A DNA stretch of 64,000 nucleotides, from assembly GCF_000426485.1 (NCBI RefSeq), contig NZ_AUFL01000020.1, positions 31,284 to 95,283 of the forward strand. Direction: 5' to 3'. Origin of the DNA: Indolivaga capnocytophagoides DSM 22835. Its GTDB lineage: Bacteria; Bacteroidota; Bacteroidia; Bacteroidales; Dysgonomonadaceae. Both the position numbers and the translations under genes were made by a program. The notes beneath the pieces are model-generated. The model was not told the origin of the DNA. It saw only the letters and a list, made by a program, of their open reading frames with translations, and did not search any database. Of the stretch, positions 37,672 to 47,329 are shown in pieces; the first letter of the stretch is position 1; each line of letters starts with the position of its first letter.

Positions 37672-37732
37672 AGAAATAAAATAATAGCAGAGTCTGATCT
37701 AATGGAAATATTTAAAATGGGGATACATTTTA

Positions 37733-37766
37733 GCAAAAGGAGGTGGATACAAAACCTCCTTTTTGC
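37733..37766 (+). terminator. Terminator after the glycosidase genes
   Basis: GCAAAAGGAGGT (37733-37744) pairs with ACCTCCTTTTTGC (37754-37766) around GGATACAAA, with one bulged T. It is 62 bases past the GH27 stop. Confidence 0.75.
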
Positions 37767-37831
37767 ATGATACTATCTCACGGTTTAAAAACCTTATTAA
37801 TGTTTGAATAATATTATACTTAATAAAAGTT

Positions 37832-37896
37832 GGTACAAATTTAAAAACATTAGGTACAAAATTGAAAGTGCGTTGTTCGCTTATAAGGTACATTTG
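37832..37896 (+). promoter_or_regulatory. GGTACA direct repeats and -7 element before second AraC gene
   Basis: GGTACAAATTTAAAA at 37832 and GGTACAAAATTGAAA at 37853 start 21 bases apart. TACATTTG at 37889-37896 matches the Bacteroidetes -7 element TAnnTTTG and begins 36 bases after the second repeat. A third GGTACA lies at 37887. The arrangement copies that at 31092-31156. Confidence 0.55.
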
Positions 37897-37940
37897 TGTA
37901 TCTAATAAATGTTAACTAATACTTTAATATCTTGTTTACC

Positions 37941-38831
37941 ATGAAGCATAATTTTACGGTATTACCTGAAATCACACCTCTATCTGATAAAGATTGTTTT
38001 TATATTGCGGATAGATATAACACAGAGTTTACAAGTCCTTTGCAAAGGTATGCAGAATTTGAACTGAATTTTACGGCATATGCATCGGGAGTAAAGAGAA
38101 TTATCGGAGATTCTATTGAAGTTATCGGAGATTACGATTTGATATTGTTAGCGAATGAAAATCTCGAGCATGTATGGGAGCCGGATCAGTATAAGTCAAG
38201 TAATGCAAGAGTCCTTACAGTTCAGTTTTCTTCGGATTTGTTCATTCCTAATTTGTTGAAAAAAAGTCAATTCGGATCAATTCGACGAATGTTGGATAAG
38301 GCAAAAGAAGGCTTGTCATTTCCTATGTCGGCAGTGCTGAAGGTATATAAGTCTCTGGATATGTTGTCTTCTGAAAAAAATGGGTTCTATTCTGTGATGA
38401 AGTTTCTTTCAATCTTATATGAGTTGTCTCAGTTTTATCATGAAGCCCGAACTTTGTCAAGTTCTTCGTTTGCGAGAGTGAGAGCTCATTCCGAAAGTCG
38501 TAGGATTCAGAAAGTGCATGAATTTGTAGAATGTCATTACAGAGAAGACTTGCGTTTGGATCAGTTAGCCGATTTGTCGGGTATGACCCCTGTTTCATTC
38601 AGTCGTTTTTATAAGCAGCGTACCGGAAAGAGTGTTTCAGATTATATTATTGATATGCGTTTGGGACATGCGATCCGTTTACTTATCGATTCAGAAATGC
38701 CTATTTATGAAATCTGCTATGAATCAGGCTTTAATAATGTATCTAACTTCAATCGTATATTTAAAAAAAAGAAAGACTATTCTCCAAAAGAATTCAGAGA
38801 CAATTATCGGCGTAAAAGATTATTTGTCTGA
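37941..38831 (+). CDS. AraC-family transcriptional regulator (copy 2)
   Basis: The product has 296 residues from the ATG at 37941; the TTG three codons earlier is rejected. It is a close paralog of the regulator at 31192, with the same cupin-like start (PLSDKDCFYIADRY, AEFELNF) and the same two helix-turn-helix halves (LDQLADLSGMTPVSFSRFYK, IYEICYESGFNNVSNFNRIF). One difference is that the pair HSHAEFE in copy 1 reads QRYAEFE here, so the two His of a potential metal or ligand site are lost. It stands between the enzyme genes and susC. Confidence 0.9.
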   Translation: MKHNFTVLPEITPLSDKDCFYIADRYNTEFTSPLQRYAEFELNFTAYASGVKRIIGDSIEVIGDYDLILLANENLEHVWEPDQYKSSNARVLTVQFSSDLFIPNLLKKSQFGSIRRMLDKAKEGLSFPMSAVLKVYKSLDMLSSEKNGFYSVMKFLSILYELSQFYHEARTLSSSSFARVRAHSESRRIQKVHEFVECHYREDLRLDQLADLSGMTPVSFSRFYKQRTGKSVSDYIIDMRLGHAIRLLIDSEMPIYEICYESGFNNVSNFNRIFKKKKDYSPKEFRDNYRRKRLFV

Positions 38832-38871
38832 TTGATTTGTAAAACTAAATAATAAGATATACTCATGTTAT

Positions 38872-38901
38872 TTTATGTTTTAGTACTATCTAAAACATAA
38901 A
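38872..38901 (+). terminator. Hairpin after second AraC gene
   Basis: TTTATGTTTTAG (38872-38883) pairs with CTAAAACATAAA (38890-38901) around a 6-base loop. It has no T-run, so it may be a weak terminator or a protein-binding site. Confidence 0.4.
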
Positions 38902-39350
38902 TGTGATACTATTATGATGATAGTGTAAAATATAATATAGCTTAGTAAAGTTTTCTTTATTACTTGTTGTTATTCTAGGTTTGTTGTTCAATTGTTTGGA
39001 GATGAGTTGTTTACTGTTTGCTCTTTAAAGTCTTTTTCTATAGCCTTAAAATATGAATAATATCTGATTCCCTTACCGAATTTGAAAATCCAGCAAATTA
39101 TAATAGATGTAGAAAAGTATCATCAATAGATAAAATAATGTCAATTATTGATTTTAGCTTTCTATAGATTTGTATCTATAATGTTTTGCCCTAATTATTA
39201 ACTCTTATTAAGTCTTTATGATTATGAATAAAATCCAAACATGATAATAACCTATTAATACATGTGGATATTCGAAGCATGGTTCTCTACCTGAATTTAA
39301 TTATGTATATCAAGAATATACAAAGTCTCATAAAAACACAATAGTATTAC
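38902..39350 (+). other. susC upstream region
   Basis: These 449 bases hold no gene. Transcription of the susC operon must start here. TAGATTTG at 39165-39172 fits the -7 consensus TAnnTTTG but lacks a good -33 partner, so the site is uncertain. No GGTACA repeat was seen. Confidence 0.4.
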
Positions 39351-42300
39351 ATGAAAAATAACGAATTTAAACAAAGTTCGGTAAAGACTAAAGCCTCTCC
39401 TATATTGGGATATCTGGTTTTATTTTTATTACTGATTATTCCTCTTACCGGATATTCTTCTAAAGGGTCTGTAGGAGTAGAAACGAAGGAAACTCAACAA
39501 GGCGAGCCAACAGTGAGGGGGACAGTCAAGGATGCAGCCGGCGAACCTTTAATCGGGGTAAGTGTGACAGTCAAAGGATCGACAAATGGAACATTGACTG
39601 ATATTGATGGTAACTATTCTCTTAAAACATCTAATTCCAATGCAGTTCTTGTTTTTAGTTATATAGGTTTTAAAACACAAGAACTGGCAGCTGGCGGACG
39701 CTCTGAATTGTCTATAACCATGCAAGAAGACCAGAGTGTGTTAGATGAGGTTGTAGTAGTGGGATACGGTGTTCAGAAGAAAAAGCTTATAACAGGTGCT
39801 ACGGTACAAGTAGCCGGAGATAATTTAACAAAGCTAAGTACACCCAGTGCCTTTAGCGCATTGCAAAGTCAAACTCCCGGGGTTAATATTACAGCGTCTT
39901 CCGGACAACCCGGCGAAAGCTTCAAAGTATATATACGTGGGGTAGGTACTACCGGTAATTCAGCACCCTTGTATGTAATTGATGGTGTTGCGGGAGGAAA
40001 TATCGATAATTTAAATCCTGCTGATATTGAGTCTATCGATGTCTTGAAGGATGCTGCATCTGCCGCGATTTATGGAGCCCGTGCCGCCAATGGTGTAATA
40101 TTAGTTACAACAAAGCAAGGGAAATCCGGAAAGGTTCAAGTATCGTATGACGGATATTATGGTGTTCAGAATGTTTATAAGATGGCATCAGTACTCAATG
40201 CCCAGCAATATATGCAGATAATGGACGAGGTGAATTTTAATGAGGGGCTGGATTCTTATGATTGGAAAAAATATCTGGGTGACAAATACGATTCGGTACA
40301 GAATGGTACATGGAAAGGCACAAATTGGCTCGAAGAGATGAGAAATAAAAATGCGCCAATGCAGAATCATGCTATAAACCTGACCGGAGGATCAGATCTC
40401 TCTAAATTTTCTATGGGAGTATCATATACATCACAGGAGGGCGTTTTTGGAAAACCTGTTCAGTCTCAATATGAAAGAACATCTGCACGTCTTAATTCGG
40501 AGCACATTCTTCTAAAAGGAGCGGGTCGGGATATTATAAAGGTTGGAGAAAATCTCACTTACAGTTATACAATAAGAAATGGTATCGGTATTGGTACTCA
40601 GTATTGGAATGATATTTCAAGTGCATTAAGAACAGCCCCTATTATGCCTTTGTATGATAGCAATGGCAATTATTTTGACCGTGCGGCAAAAGATGCCTTG
40701 GGACTGACTGCATATGATGCTTCGATGGCTAACCCAATTGCAGATATGGTTTATGAGCGTGGTAATAATACTACTAAAAATCATAATCTGAATATGACTG
40801 CATACCTACAAATTGAACCGATAAAAAACTTAGTTTTTAGAAGCCAGTTCGGATATAAGATGAGTTCAAACAGTTATAGGTCTTACACTCCTACTTATGA
40901 CTTGTCGGCAACTGTTGCTAATCAGACTTCACGCGTCAGCCAGAATGGAGGTTCTGGATGGAGTTATACATTAGATAATACCTTGAACTATAAGTTTGCC
41001 TTGAATGCCCACCATTTTGATGTACTGGGAGGGCAATCTTTAGAAAAATCGGGGATGGGTGAAACTTATGGAGGAGTAGGTGGTAATCTGATCTTCGATG
41101 GATATAAGTATGCTTATCTGGATAATGCTCAGGGATTGATATCCGGAGTTACGTCTGTAACCGGTGCTCCTTGGGACGAAGGTAGGCTTGTATCTTTCTT
41201 TGGACGTTTAAACTATGACTGGAATGAAACATATATGGCTACTTTGATTATAAGAGCTGATGGTTCATCAAATTTTGCTCGCGGTAATCGTTGGGGATAT
41301 TTTCCTTCTGTTTCAGCCGGTTGGGTAACGACCAATGAGAAATTTATGGAATCGTCTCGTTCTTGGCTCGATTTTCTTAAATTAAGAGCAAGCTGGGGGC
41401 AAAATGGTAATTGTAATATTCCAAATTTTTATTACTTAGCCACTGTATCATTTGATGATACAGCTGCCTATTCGTTCGGTAATAATAAAGATTCTCAAAC
41501 AACGGGTGGTTATGCAAATGTTTTACCTAATCCCGATGTTAGCTGGGAAACATCAGAACAACTTGACTTAGGAATAGATGCTCGTTTCTTGAATTCGCGT
41601 CTGGCGCTCACTTTCGATTGGTACAAGAAAACAACTAAAGACTGGTTGGTACAACCTCAGATTTTAGGAGCCTTAGGTATGGGGACTAGTGGTGCTCCTT
41701 GGATTAATGGGGGAGCAGTAGAAAATAAAGGTCTTGAAATCGGATTAACCTGGAATGATAAGATTGGCAGTGACTTTACTTATGGAATTAATACAAATGC
41801 AACATTTAATAAAAATAAAGTAACCGAAATTAAGAACTCAGAAGGTATAATTCATGGAGCAGCCAGCGTATTGGCACAAGGTACCCCCGAAATGTATAGA
41901 GCCGAAGTTGGTCAGCCTATAGGTTATTTCTATGGGTACAAAACCTCCGGTATTTTTCAGAATCAAGCCGAAATAGATGCATGGAAAGCAGCCGGAAATG
42001 GAATCCTTCAGGGAAATGTTCAACCCGGAGATGTAAAATTTGCAGATCTCAATCATGATGGTGTTATTGATGATAAGGATAAGACCAATATTGGTAATCC
42101 TCATCCTGATTTTACTTTAGGTTTTAGTTTCAATATGGGATATAAGGGCTTTGATCTGAGTGTGACGACTTATGGAGCGTTTGGCCACCAAATTGCAAAA
42201 TCGTACCGTAAATTTTCTGATGGAAGGCATGAAAATTATACAACCGATGTATTTGAACGTTGGCACGGAGAAGGAACTTCTAATAAGTATCCTAGATTAA

Positions 42301-42599
42301 CATCCGGATCGAATGCTAACTATATGAATATCTCTGATTTATATATAGAAAATGCAGACTACTTAAAAATTCAGAATATAACATTAGGATACGATTTCAA
42401 AAAGTTATTTCCCAGAATGCCTTTAGGACAGGCTAGATTGTATTTTACTGCACAAAACTTGTTTACTATAACAGGATATTCAGGTATGGATCCTGAAGTA
42501 GGTTATGGTGGAGGTACAGACAGTTGGGCTTCAGGTATTGATGTTGGTTATTATCCTACGCCCAGAACATATCTTTTCGGAGTAAACCTCAAATTTTAA
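39351..42599 (+). CDS. susC: SusC/RagA-family TonB-dependent outer-membrane transporter
   Basis: The product has 1082 residues. A membrane or signal segment (about 20-36) is followed by a CarboxypepD_reg-like domain (TVRGTVKDAAGEPLIGVSVT, about 55-130), the TonB-box phrase DEVVVVGYG, a plug domain (VYIRGVGTTGNSAPLYVIDG, ILVTTKQG) and a barrel ending in an aromatic LFGVNLKF. It imports oligosaccharides across the outer membrane, with the SusD lipoprotein as lid. The next gene starts 38 bases later. The predicted cargo, from the neighbours, is mannan-derived oligosaccharide. Confidence 0.96.
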   Translation: MKNNEFKQSSVKTKASPILGYLVLFLLLIIPLTGYSSKGSVGVETKETQQGEPTVRGTVKDAAGEPLIGVSVTVKGSTNGTLTDIDGNYSLKTSNSNAVLVFSYIGFKTQELAAGGRSELSITMQEDQSVLDEVVVVGYGVQKKKLITGATVQVAGDNLTKLSTPSAFSALQSQTPGVNITASSGQPGESFKVYIRGVGTTGNSAPLYVIDGVAGGNIDNLNPADIESIDVLKDAASAAIYGARAANGVILVTTKQGKSGKVQVSYDGYYGVQNVYKMASVLNAQQYMQIMDEVNFNEGLDSYDWKKYLGDKYDSVQNGTWKGTNWLEEMRNKNAPMQNHAINLTGGSDLSKFSMGVSYTSQEGVFGKPVQSQYERTSARLNSEHILLKGAGRDIIKVGENLTYSYTIRNGIGIGTQYWNDISSALRTAPIMPLYDSNGNYFDRAAKDALGLTAYDASMANPIADMVYERGNNTTKNHNLNMTAYLQIEPIKNLVFRSQFGYKMSSNSYRSYTPTYDLSATVANQTSRVSQNGGSGWSYTLDNTLNYKFALNAHHFDVLGGQSLEKSGMGETYGGVGGNLIFDGYKYAYLDNAQGLISGVTSVTGAPWDEGRLVSFFGRLNYDWNETYMATLIIRADGSSNFARGNRWGYFPSVSAGWVTTNEKFMESSRSWLDFLKLRASWGQNGNCNIPNFYYLATVSFDDTAAYSFGNNKDSQTTGGYANVLPNPDVSWETSEQLDLGIDARFLNSRLALTFDWYKKTTKDWLVQPQILGALGMGTSGAPWINGGAVENKGLEIGLTWNDKIGSDFTYGINTNATFNKNKVTEIKNSEGIIHGAASVLAQGTPEMYRAEVGQPIGYFYGYKTSGIFQNQAEIDAWKAAGNGILQGNVQPGDVKFADLNHDGVIDDKDKTNIGNPHPDFTLGFSFNMGYKGFDLSVTTYGAFGHQIAKSYRKFSDGRHENYTTDVFERWHGEGTSNKYPRLTSGSNANYMNISDLYIENADYLKIQNITLGYDFKKLFPRMPLGQARLYFTAQNLFTITGYSGMDPEVGYGGGTDSWASGIDVGYYPTPRTYLFGVNLKF

Positions 42600-42637
42600 G
42601 ATCTAAGACTTATTGTCATAATTTTTTACGGAAAAAC

Positions 42638-44365
42638 ATGAAAAAATTAAAATACTTAGCGCTATCAGCAATTGCATTATTATTTGCAAGCTGTGAAAGT
42701 TTTCTGGACACAGAAAACTATACAGAAAAGAATACATCAAACTATCCGCAGACATTGGCTGATGCTCAGCAGGTAATAGCCGGGATTTACAATAACTTGA
42801 GTGTTGTGAATGCTAATCCTCAGTATTCGTTCCATATGGTATCGGAACTTGCGTCTGATGACCGTTTTGGAGGAGGAGGTATCAACGACAGGCAGTTACA
42901 GGCAATAGATTTGCTTATGGCTCCGGGTACTGATATGATGAGGCAGTTCTGGATAGACCGTTATGCCGGTATACAACGAGCCAATAATGCAATTGAAACA
43001 CTAGGAAATTGTACCGGTTATGAAAGTGAAAATCAAAAGAATCAGATGATCGGGGAAGCTCATTTTCTACGTGCTTTCTATTATTATGAGTTAGCATCAT
43101 TGTTCGAAAATATTCCTTTAATTATTTCTACCGCAACAAGTGGAACTACCCCTCAGGCAGATCCAGCAGAAACATGGTCTCAGATTATTTCGGATCTTAA
43201 GTCTGCTATTGAATTAATGCCTGCTCAGAAAACTACAACAGCTAATGCCGGGCACGTAGACAAATATGCAGCGGAAGCGATGATGGCCCGTGCATTCTTA
43301 TTTTATACAGGTTTCTATAAGAAAACAGATATAACATTACCCGATGGAAGTACTGTTTCTAAAAATGACGTAATAGGCTGGATTGATGACTGTGCCAACA
43401 ATTCGGGTTATAGTTTAGTACCTGATTATCGTAATCTGTGGGCTTATTCTAACAGGCTGACTAAAGAGGATTATACATATACAAAAGGGCAAAATCTGAA
43501 ATGGGTTGAAGATGATAATGCTGTGAATCCCGAATCAATGTTTGCCATTAAATACTCTAAATTTGCAAGCTGGAGCACAACTATCGGATATTCAAATGGA
43601 TATGCTCTTTTCTTTGGTGTGAGAGGAAGTCAGGATCTGGGAAATACATTTCCATTTGGTCAGGGCTGGGGGGCAGGTCCTGTATCTCCCGCATTGTGGA
43701 AAGATTGGACTGCTGCAGAACCTCAGGATATGAGACGCCAGGCATCAGTATGTAATATTCCAAGTGAGTTACCGAAGTATACAAAAGGAGGGTGGACTGA
43801 TTTTGTACAGGAAACCGACTTCTACGATAAGAAAAACTCACCTATTTCATCGAAGAAAACAAGTGGAGATGGTTATTGGGAAACTTTCGAACAGGATATG
43901 TATAGCTATTCGACTGTAAACTTCCAGTTATCCAATATACACGATTTGGTTTTAATCCGTTTTGCCGATGTTTTATTGATGCAGTCTGAATTAAAACAAG
44001 ATGTTTCTGGTATCAATAAAGTTCGCGAGCGATCAGGTCTTGATCCTATTGGTACATATAGTGATGATGCTTTGAGAAATGAACGGCGTTGGGAGCTAAG
44101 CTTTGAAGGAGTTCGCTGGAATGATATTCGCCGCTGGCATATTGCCGAGACAGCATTGGCGGTACAGAATAACCAGGCGGTATATTTTCAGGGACAAGCC
44201 GATAAAAATGTTACAACTAATAACGGAGGAGGTTATGTTGCGCGTTATACAGCAACAAATGGCGGATTTTTCCCTATACCCGAATCTGAGATATCATTGT
44301 CAGGCGGAGTATATAAGCAAAATGCCGGATGGGAATCAGGAACATTGTATTCCGGATGGAAATAA
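42638..44365 (+). CDS. susD: SusD/RagB-family surface lipoprotein
   Basis: The product has 575 residues. A lipobox (LLFASC, Cys19) is followed by the SusD N-terminal segment SFLDTENYTEKN, the TPR-like helical region (YAGIQRANNAIETLG, GEAHFLRAFYYYELA) and the C-terminal RagB/SusD part (NIHDLVLIRFADVLLMQSE, NERRWELSFEGVRWNDIRRW). It caps the SusC channel and binds glycan. It lies 38 bases after susC and 27 before the next lipoprotein gene. Confidence 0.96.
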   Translation: MKKLKYLALSAIALLFASCESFLDTENYTEKNTSNYPQTLADAQQVIAGIYNNLSVVNANPQYSFHMVSELASDDRFGGGGINDRQLQAIDLLMAPGTDMMRQFWIDRYAGIQRANNAIETLGNCTGYESENQKNQMIGEAHFLRAFYYYELASLFENIPLIISTATSGTTPQADPAETWSQIISDLKSAIELMPAQKTTTANAGHVDKYAAEAMMARAFLFYTGFYKKTDITLPDGSTVSKNDVIGWIDDCANNSGYSLVPDYRNLWAYSNRLTKEDYTYTKGQNLKWVEDDNAVNPESMFAIKYSKFASWSTTIGYSNGYALFFGVRGSQDLGNTFPFGQGWGAGPVSPALWKDWTAAEPQDMRRQASVCNIPSELPKYTKGGWTDFVQETDFYDKKNSPISSKKTSGDGYWETFEQDMYSYSTVNFQLSNIHDLVLIRFADVLLMQSELKQDVSGINKVRERSGLDPIGTYSDDALRNERRWELSFEGVRWNDIRRWHIAETALAVQNNQAVYFQGQADKNVTTNNGGGYVARYTATNGGFFPIPESEISLSGGVYKQNAGWESGTLYSGWK

Positions 44366-44392
44366 TCGTATAACTCTAAATCAGAAGAAAAC

Positions 44393-45217
44393 ATGAAATA
44401 TATATTCAATTCAATAATAGCAGGTGTTCTTACAGCTCTGTTTCTTGCTTGTGATCCGATTGTGGATGAGAAGGGAGTAGGAGAAGTTATAACTTCTGCC
44501 GATCAGATACAAGCGACCATAACCCCTGTGGTACAAAACGGATTAAATACGAATAAAGTAAAAGTTAGTTGTACAAGCCCTGTTTCGTGTCAATGGACGG
44601 ATGGAGTAAACTTATATGCAAGTTCCGAAACTGAGTTGACTTTACTTCTTGCCGGCTCCCAGACGATAACCCTGAATGCTTTGGCTGCAGATGGGACTGT
44701 GTTCGAGAAAAAATTTGAATACAATGTCGAATCTATGTACTATCCGGTGGCTCCAGAGTATGGCTATTTCTGTGGAGCAGGAGAGAAAGTATGGACATGG
44801 GCAGATACTAAATGTTTTGGGAATGGCGGAGGATCGGATACCGGGCCAGCTTGGTGGATATTAAATCCCGAAGACATTAAAGAGCAATGTGTAAGTAAGA
44901 ATCTTCCTTTGGATGGTAAAGGGGCTACTATGCAATTTATTCTGAGCGGAAAGAAAATGATAAAGACGACGATGGATGGTGTTAAATACGAAGGTAAATT
45001 CGATTTTGACATGACTGCAGGCACCAGCGGATGGTCTTTAGGTACTGTTACTTTTACAAATACGAATATATTATGTGGTTATGACTTCAATGATGCAAGC
45101 TATTCAGCCTGGAGTAAATACAATATTATATATCTAGATGACGAGAAAATGGTTCTGGGAGCTCAGGAACATGCTCCAAATTCTAATTATTGGTATTGGG
45201 TATTCAAGGCTCAGTAA
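44393..45217 (+). CDS. Putative surface glycan-binding lipoprotein
   Basis: The product has 274 residues. The lipobox is FLAC (Cys20). An N-terminal PKD/Ig-like domain (about 30-110) is followed by a Trp-rich beta domain with WTWADTKCFGNGGGSDTGPAWWIL and, at the end, YLDDEKMVLGAQEHAPNSNY. The position right after susD, the lipid anchor and the aromatic content match SusE/SusF-type glycan-binding proteins, but I cannot name a family. The operon ends with a strong terminator 34 bases later. Confidence 0.75.
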   Translation: MKYIFNSIIAGVLTALFLACDPIVDEKGVGEVITSADQIQATITPVVQNGLNTNKVKVSCTSPVSCQWTDGVNLYASSETELTLLLAGSQTITLNALAADGTVFEKKFEYNVESMYYPVAPEYGYFCGAGEKVWTWADTKCFGNGGGSDTGPAWWILNPEDIKEQCVSKNLPLDGKGATMQFILSGKKMIKTTMDGVKYEGKFDFDMTAGTSGWSLGTVTFTNTNILCGYDFNDASYSAWSKYNIIYLDDEKMVLGAQEHAPNSNYWYWVFKAQ

Positions 45218-45250
45218 ACGATGTGTGCAAATTGAATCTTAGATGGTTAG

Positions 45251-45280
45251 AAAGAAGTGAGGGTTGGCCTCACTTCTTTT
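45251..45280 (+). terminator. Terminator of the susCD operon
   Basis: AAAGAAGTGAGG (45251-45262) pairs perfectly over 12 bases with CCTCACTTCTTT (45268-45279) around GTTGG and is followed by T. The remaining 190 bases to the next gene are AT-rich with no clear feature. Confidence 0.92.
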
Positions 45281-45468
45281 GATCATTTAAGCAGTATTTA
45301 TTCCATATCTGTAGTGTAATTTGTTTTTTGATAAAATTTCAATCAGATATTCTATTAAGTAACAGCGAATACTTAATGCTGTAATTTTCGAAAATAACTA
45401 ACTTTGTTATATCTGGAGGCAATAAAATCCGGAGACTTTAAATCTGAAGAAAAATACATGGAACATTT

Positions 45469-47274
45469 ATGAATAAGATATTTAAACATTTCGACTGGTG
45501 TTTGTCTTTGGTTTTCGGCATCATGATATTTGTGTTTTTCGCTTTCTTTTATAGATATCATCTGCTATATCAGGAACAATTACAGTTATTCCTCTTTACT
45601 TCTTATTACTTATCGGATTTGATGGGGCGTCCCGGAGGTCTGGCTGATTACTTTGGTACATTTTTTACCCAATTTTATTATTATCCGTTAGCCGGAGCTT
45701 TATGTATAGCTTCTTTTTTAGTTCTCCTACAGCTTGTTGTTAAGAGATTATGTAATAAATGGGGAGCGGATTCTCCTATGGTTTTACCATTCTCATTTGT
45801 ACCTTCCATATTGATGTGGGCTTTATTGTGCGACGAGAATTATTTGCTTACAGCTTTGTTAGCCATTCTTTTGACCATGATTTCCTCATTATTATATTTG
45901 AAAATTAAGAGTTCTTCCATCAGATTGATTTTTGTGGTTCTAATGTTTCCTCTTTTATATTGGTTTGCTGGAGGGGTATTCTGGATATTCGGTATTTTAT
46001 GTATTTTATCCGAATGGTTTTATTTCAAACAATTGTCTAAGTTGACTTGGGGAGTATTATTGATCGTTATAGTTGGTTCAGTGATGTTTTATCCTTTGAT
46101 ATCCAGCTTGTTCTTACAATATCCTGAAAGCCAGCTTTGGTGGGGGATTAGTTATAACCGTTATCCTGTTGTATTGCCTTATTCCATTTTGGTTGTATGG
46201 GTGTCAATTGCTTTGGTACCGTTGTGTTTTGTCCTGATGAGGAATCGATTGAGTAAATTAAAATATCCTCGTTTTACGGTTGTTGTCAGTATTGTATTGG
46301 TCTCTGTCTTTGCGTTTTTTGCTCTTAAATCAGTTATTGATTGGCGCAAGGAAGAGGTGATGGCATATGATTATTATACTAGAGTCAAAAATTGGAAGAA
46401 AATAATAGATATGGCTAATCGGAAAGATCCCGATACACCTTTATCTGTAACTTGCCTTAATCTTGCCTTATATAAAGATGGCGCGATGGGGAATAGTATG
46501 TTTCGTTATTTTCAGAATGGTCCCGAGGGGTTACTGCCTGCGTTTCAACGGGATTTTACATCACCCCTTATTACGGGAGAAGTTTATTATCATTTAGGCT
46601 TTCTCAATACATCAATGCGGTATTCATTTGAAGCGATAGAAGCTTTGCCTGACTATAAAAAAAGTTCACGTGCAATGTTGCGTATCGCTGAGGTTAATTT
46701 ATTAAATGGAGAAAACAAAGTTGCTGAAAAATATTTGAGAATATTACAACATACCTTATTCTATAATGAAGAAGCAACCCGTATGTTGGAATGCTTGGGA
46801 GATGACCGGAAAATAAAAGGGAGAGAAGAATGGATTCATTTACAAAAGATAAGAATGAAGTCAGACTTTCTTTTTAGTGAAAACGAAAAGGATCAAATGC
46901 TTGGACTATTGTTTGTAAACAACCAGTCCAACAAGATGGCCTTCGAATATTTAATGGCATATACTTTACTAATAAAAGATCTTGATCATTTCGTGCAGTA
47001 TTTTCCATTAGGGAAAAAACTGGGATATAGAGAAATTCCGGCTCATTATCAGGAGGCATTACTTTTTTATTGGATAAATACGGGACATGGTATTAACGAT
47101 TTACCTTGGAGTATAGATTCTCCGGTTATTCAGAATTATATAAACTTTTCGAAAGCATTGGCTGCCGGAGCAAATGCAAACTCATTGTACCGGGGCTTTT
47201 CCCAAACGTATTGGTATTACCTGCAATTCTCAGGCGGAGATCGGGTAGATTATACGCAAAAACCGATTTATTAA
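45469..47274 (+). CDS. DUF6057-type multi-pass membrane protein
   Basis: The product has 601 residues. About ten hydrophobic segments fill residues 10-290 (LSLVFGIMIFVFFAFFY, YYPLAGALCIASFLVLL, IRLIFVVLMFPLLYWFAGG and others). The C-terminal 300 residues are soluble and helical, with a tetratricopeptide-like series (TPLSVTCLNLALYKDG, KVAEKYLRILQHTLFYNEEA). I associate this layout with DUF6057, a Bacteroidetes family found near PULs, and function is not known. The following gene, a haem-motif propeller lipoprotein, starts 55 bases later and is probably its partner. Confidence 0.7.
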   Translation: MNKIFKHFDWCLSLVFGIMIFVFFAFFYRYHLLYQEQLQLFLFTSYYLSDLMGRPGGLADYFGTFFTQFYYYPLAGALCIASFLVLLQLVVKRLCNKWGADSPMVLPFSFVPSILMWALLCDENYLLTALLAILLTMISSLLYLKIKSSSIRLIFVVLMFPLLYWFAGGVFWIFGILCILSEWFYFKQLSKLTWGVLLIVIVGSVMFYPLISSLFLQYPESQLWWGISYNRYPVVLPYSILVVWVSIALVPLCFVLMRNRLSKLKYPRFTVVVSIVLVSVFAFFALKSVIDWRKEEVMAYDYYTRVKNWKKIIDMANRKDPDTPLSVTCLNLALYKDGAMGNSMFRYFQNGPEGLLPAFQRDFTSPLITGEVYYHLGFLNTSMRYSFEAIEALPDYKKSSRAMLRIAEVNLLNGENKVAEKYLRILQHTLFYNEEATRMLECLGDDRKIKGREEWIHLQKIRMKSDFLFSENEKDQMLGLLFVNNQSNKMAFEYLMAYTLLIKDLDHFVQYFPLGKKLGYREIPAHYQEALLFYWINTGHGINDLPWSIDSPVIQNYINFSKALAAGANANSLYRGFSQTYWYYLQFSGGDRVDYTQKPIY

Positions 47275-47329
47275 TATCGTTCAGTGTTATAAGTGATGAA
47301 TGCTGATATGTCTGAAAAAAAAATTACAT

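Noticed and set aside
39165..39172. TAGATTTG as the susC promoter -7 element
   Set aside because: It fits TAnnTTTG, but no TTTG-like -33 element lies at 19-21 bases, so it is noted only in the intergenic entry.
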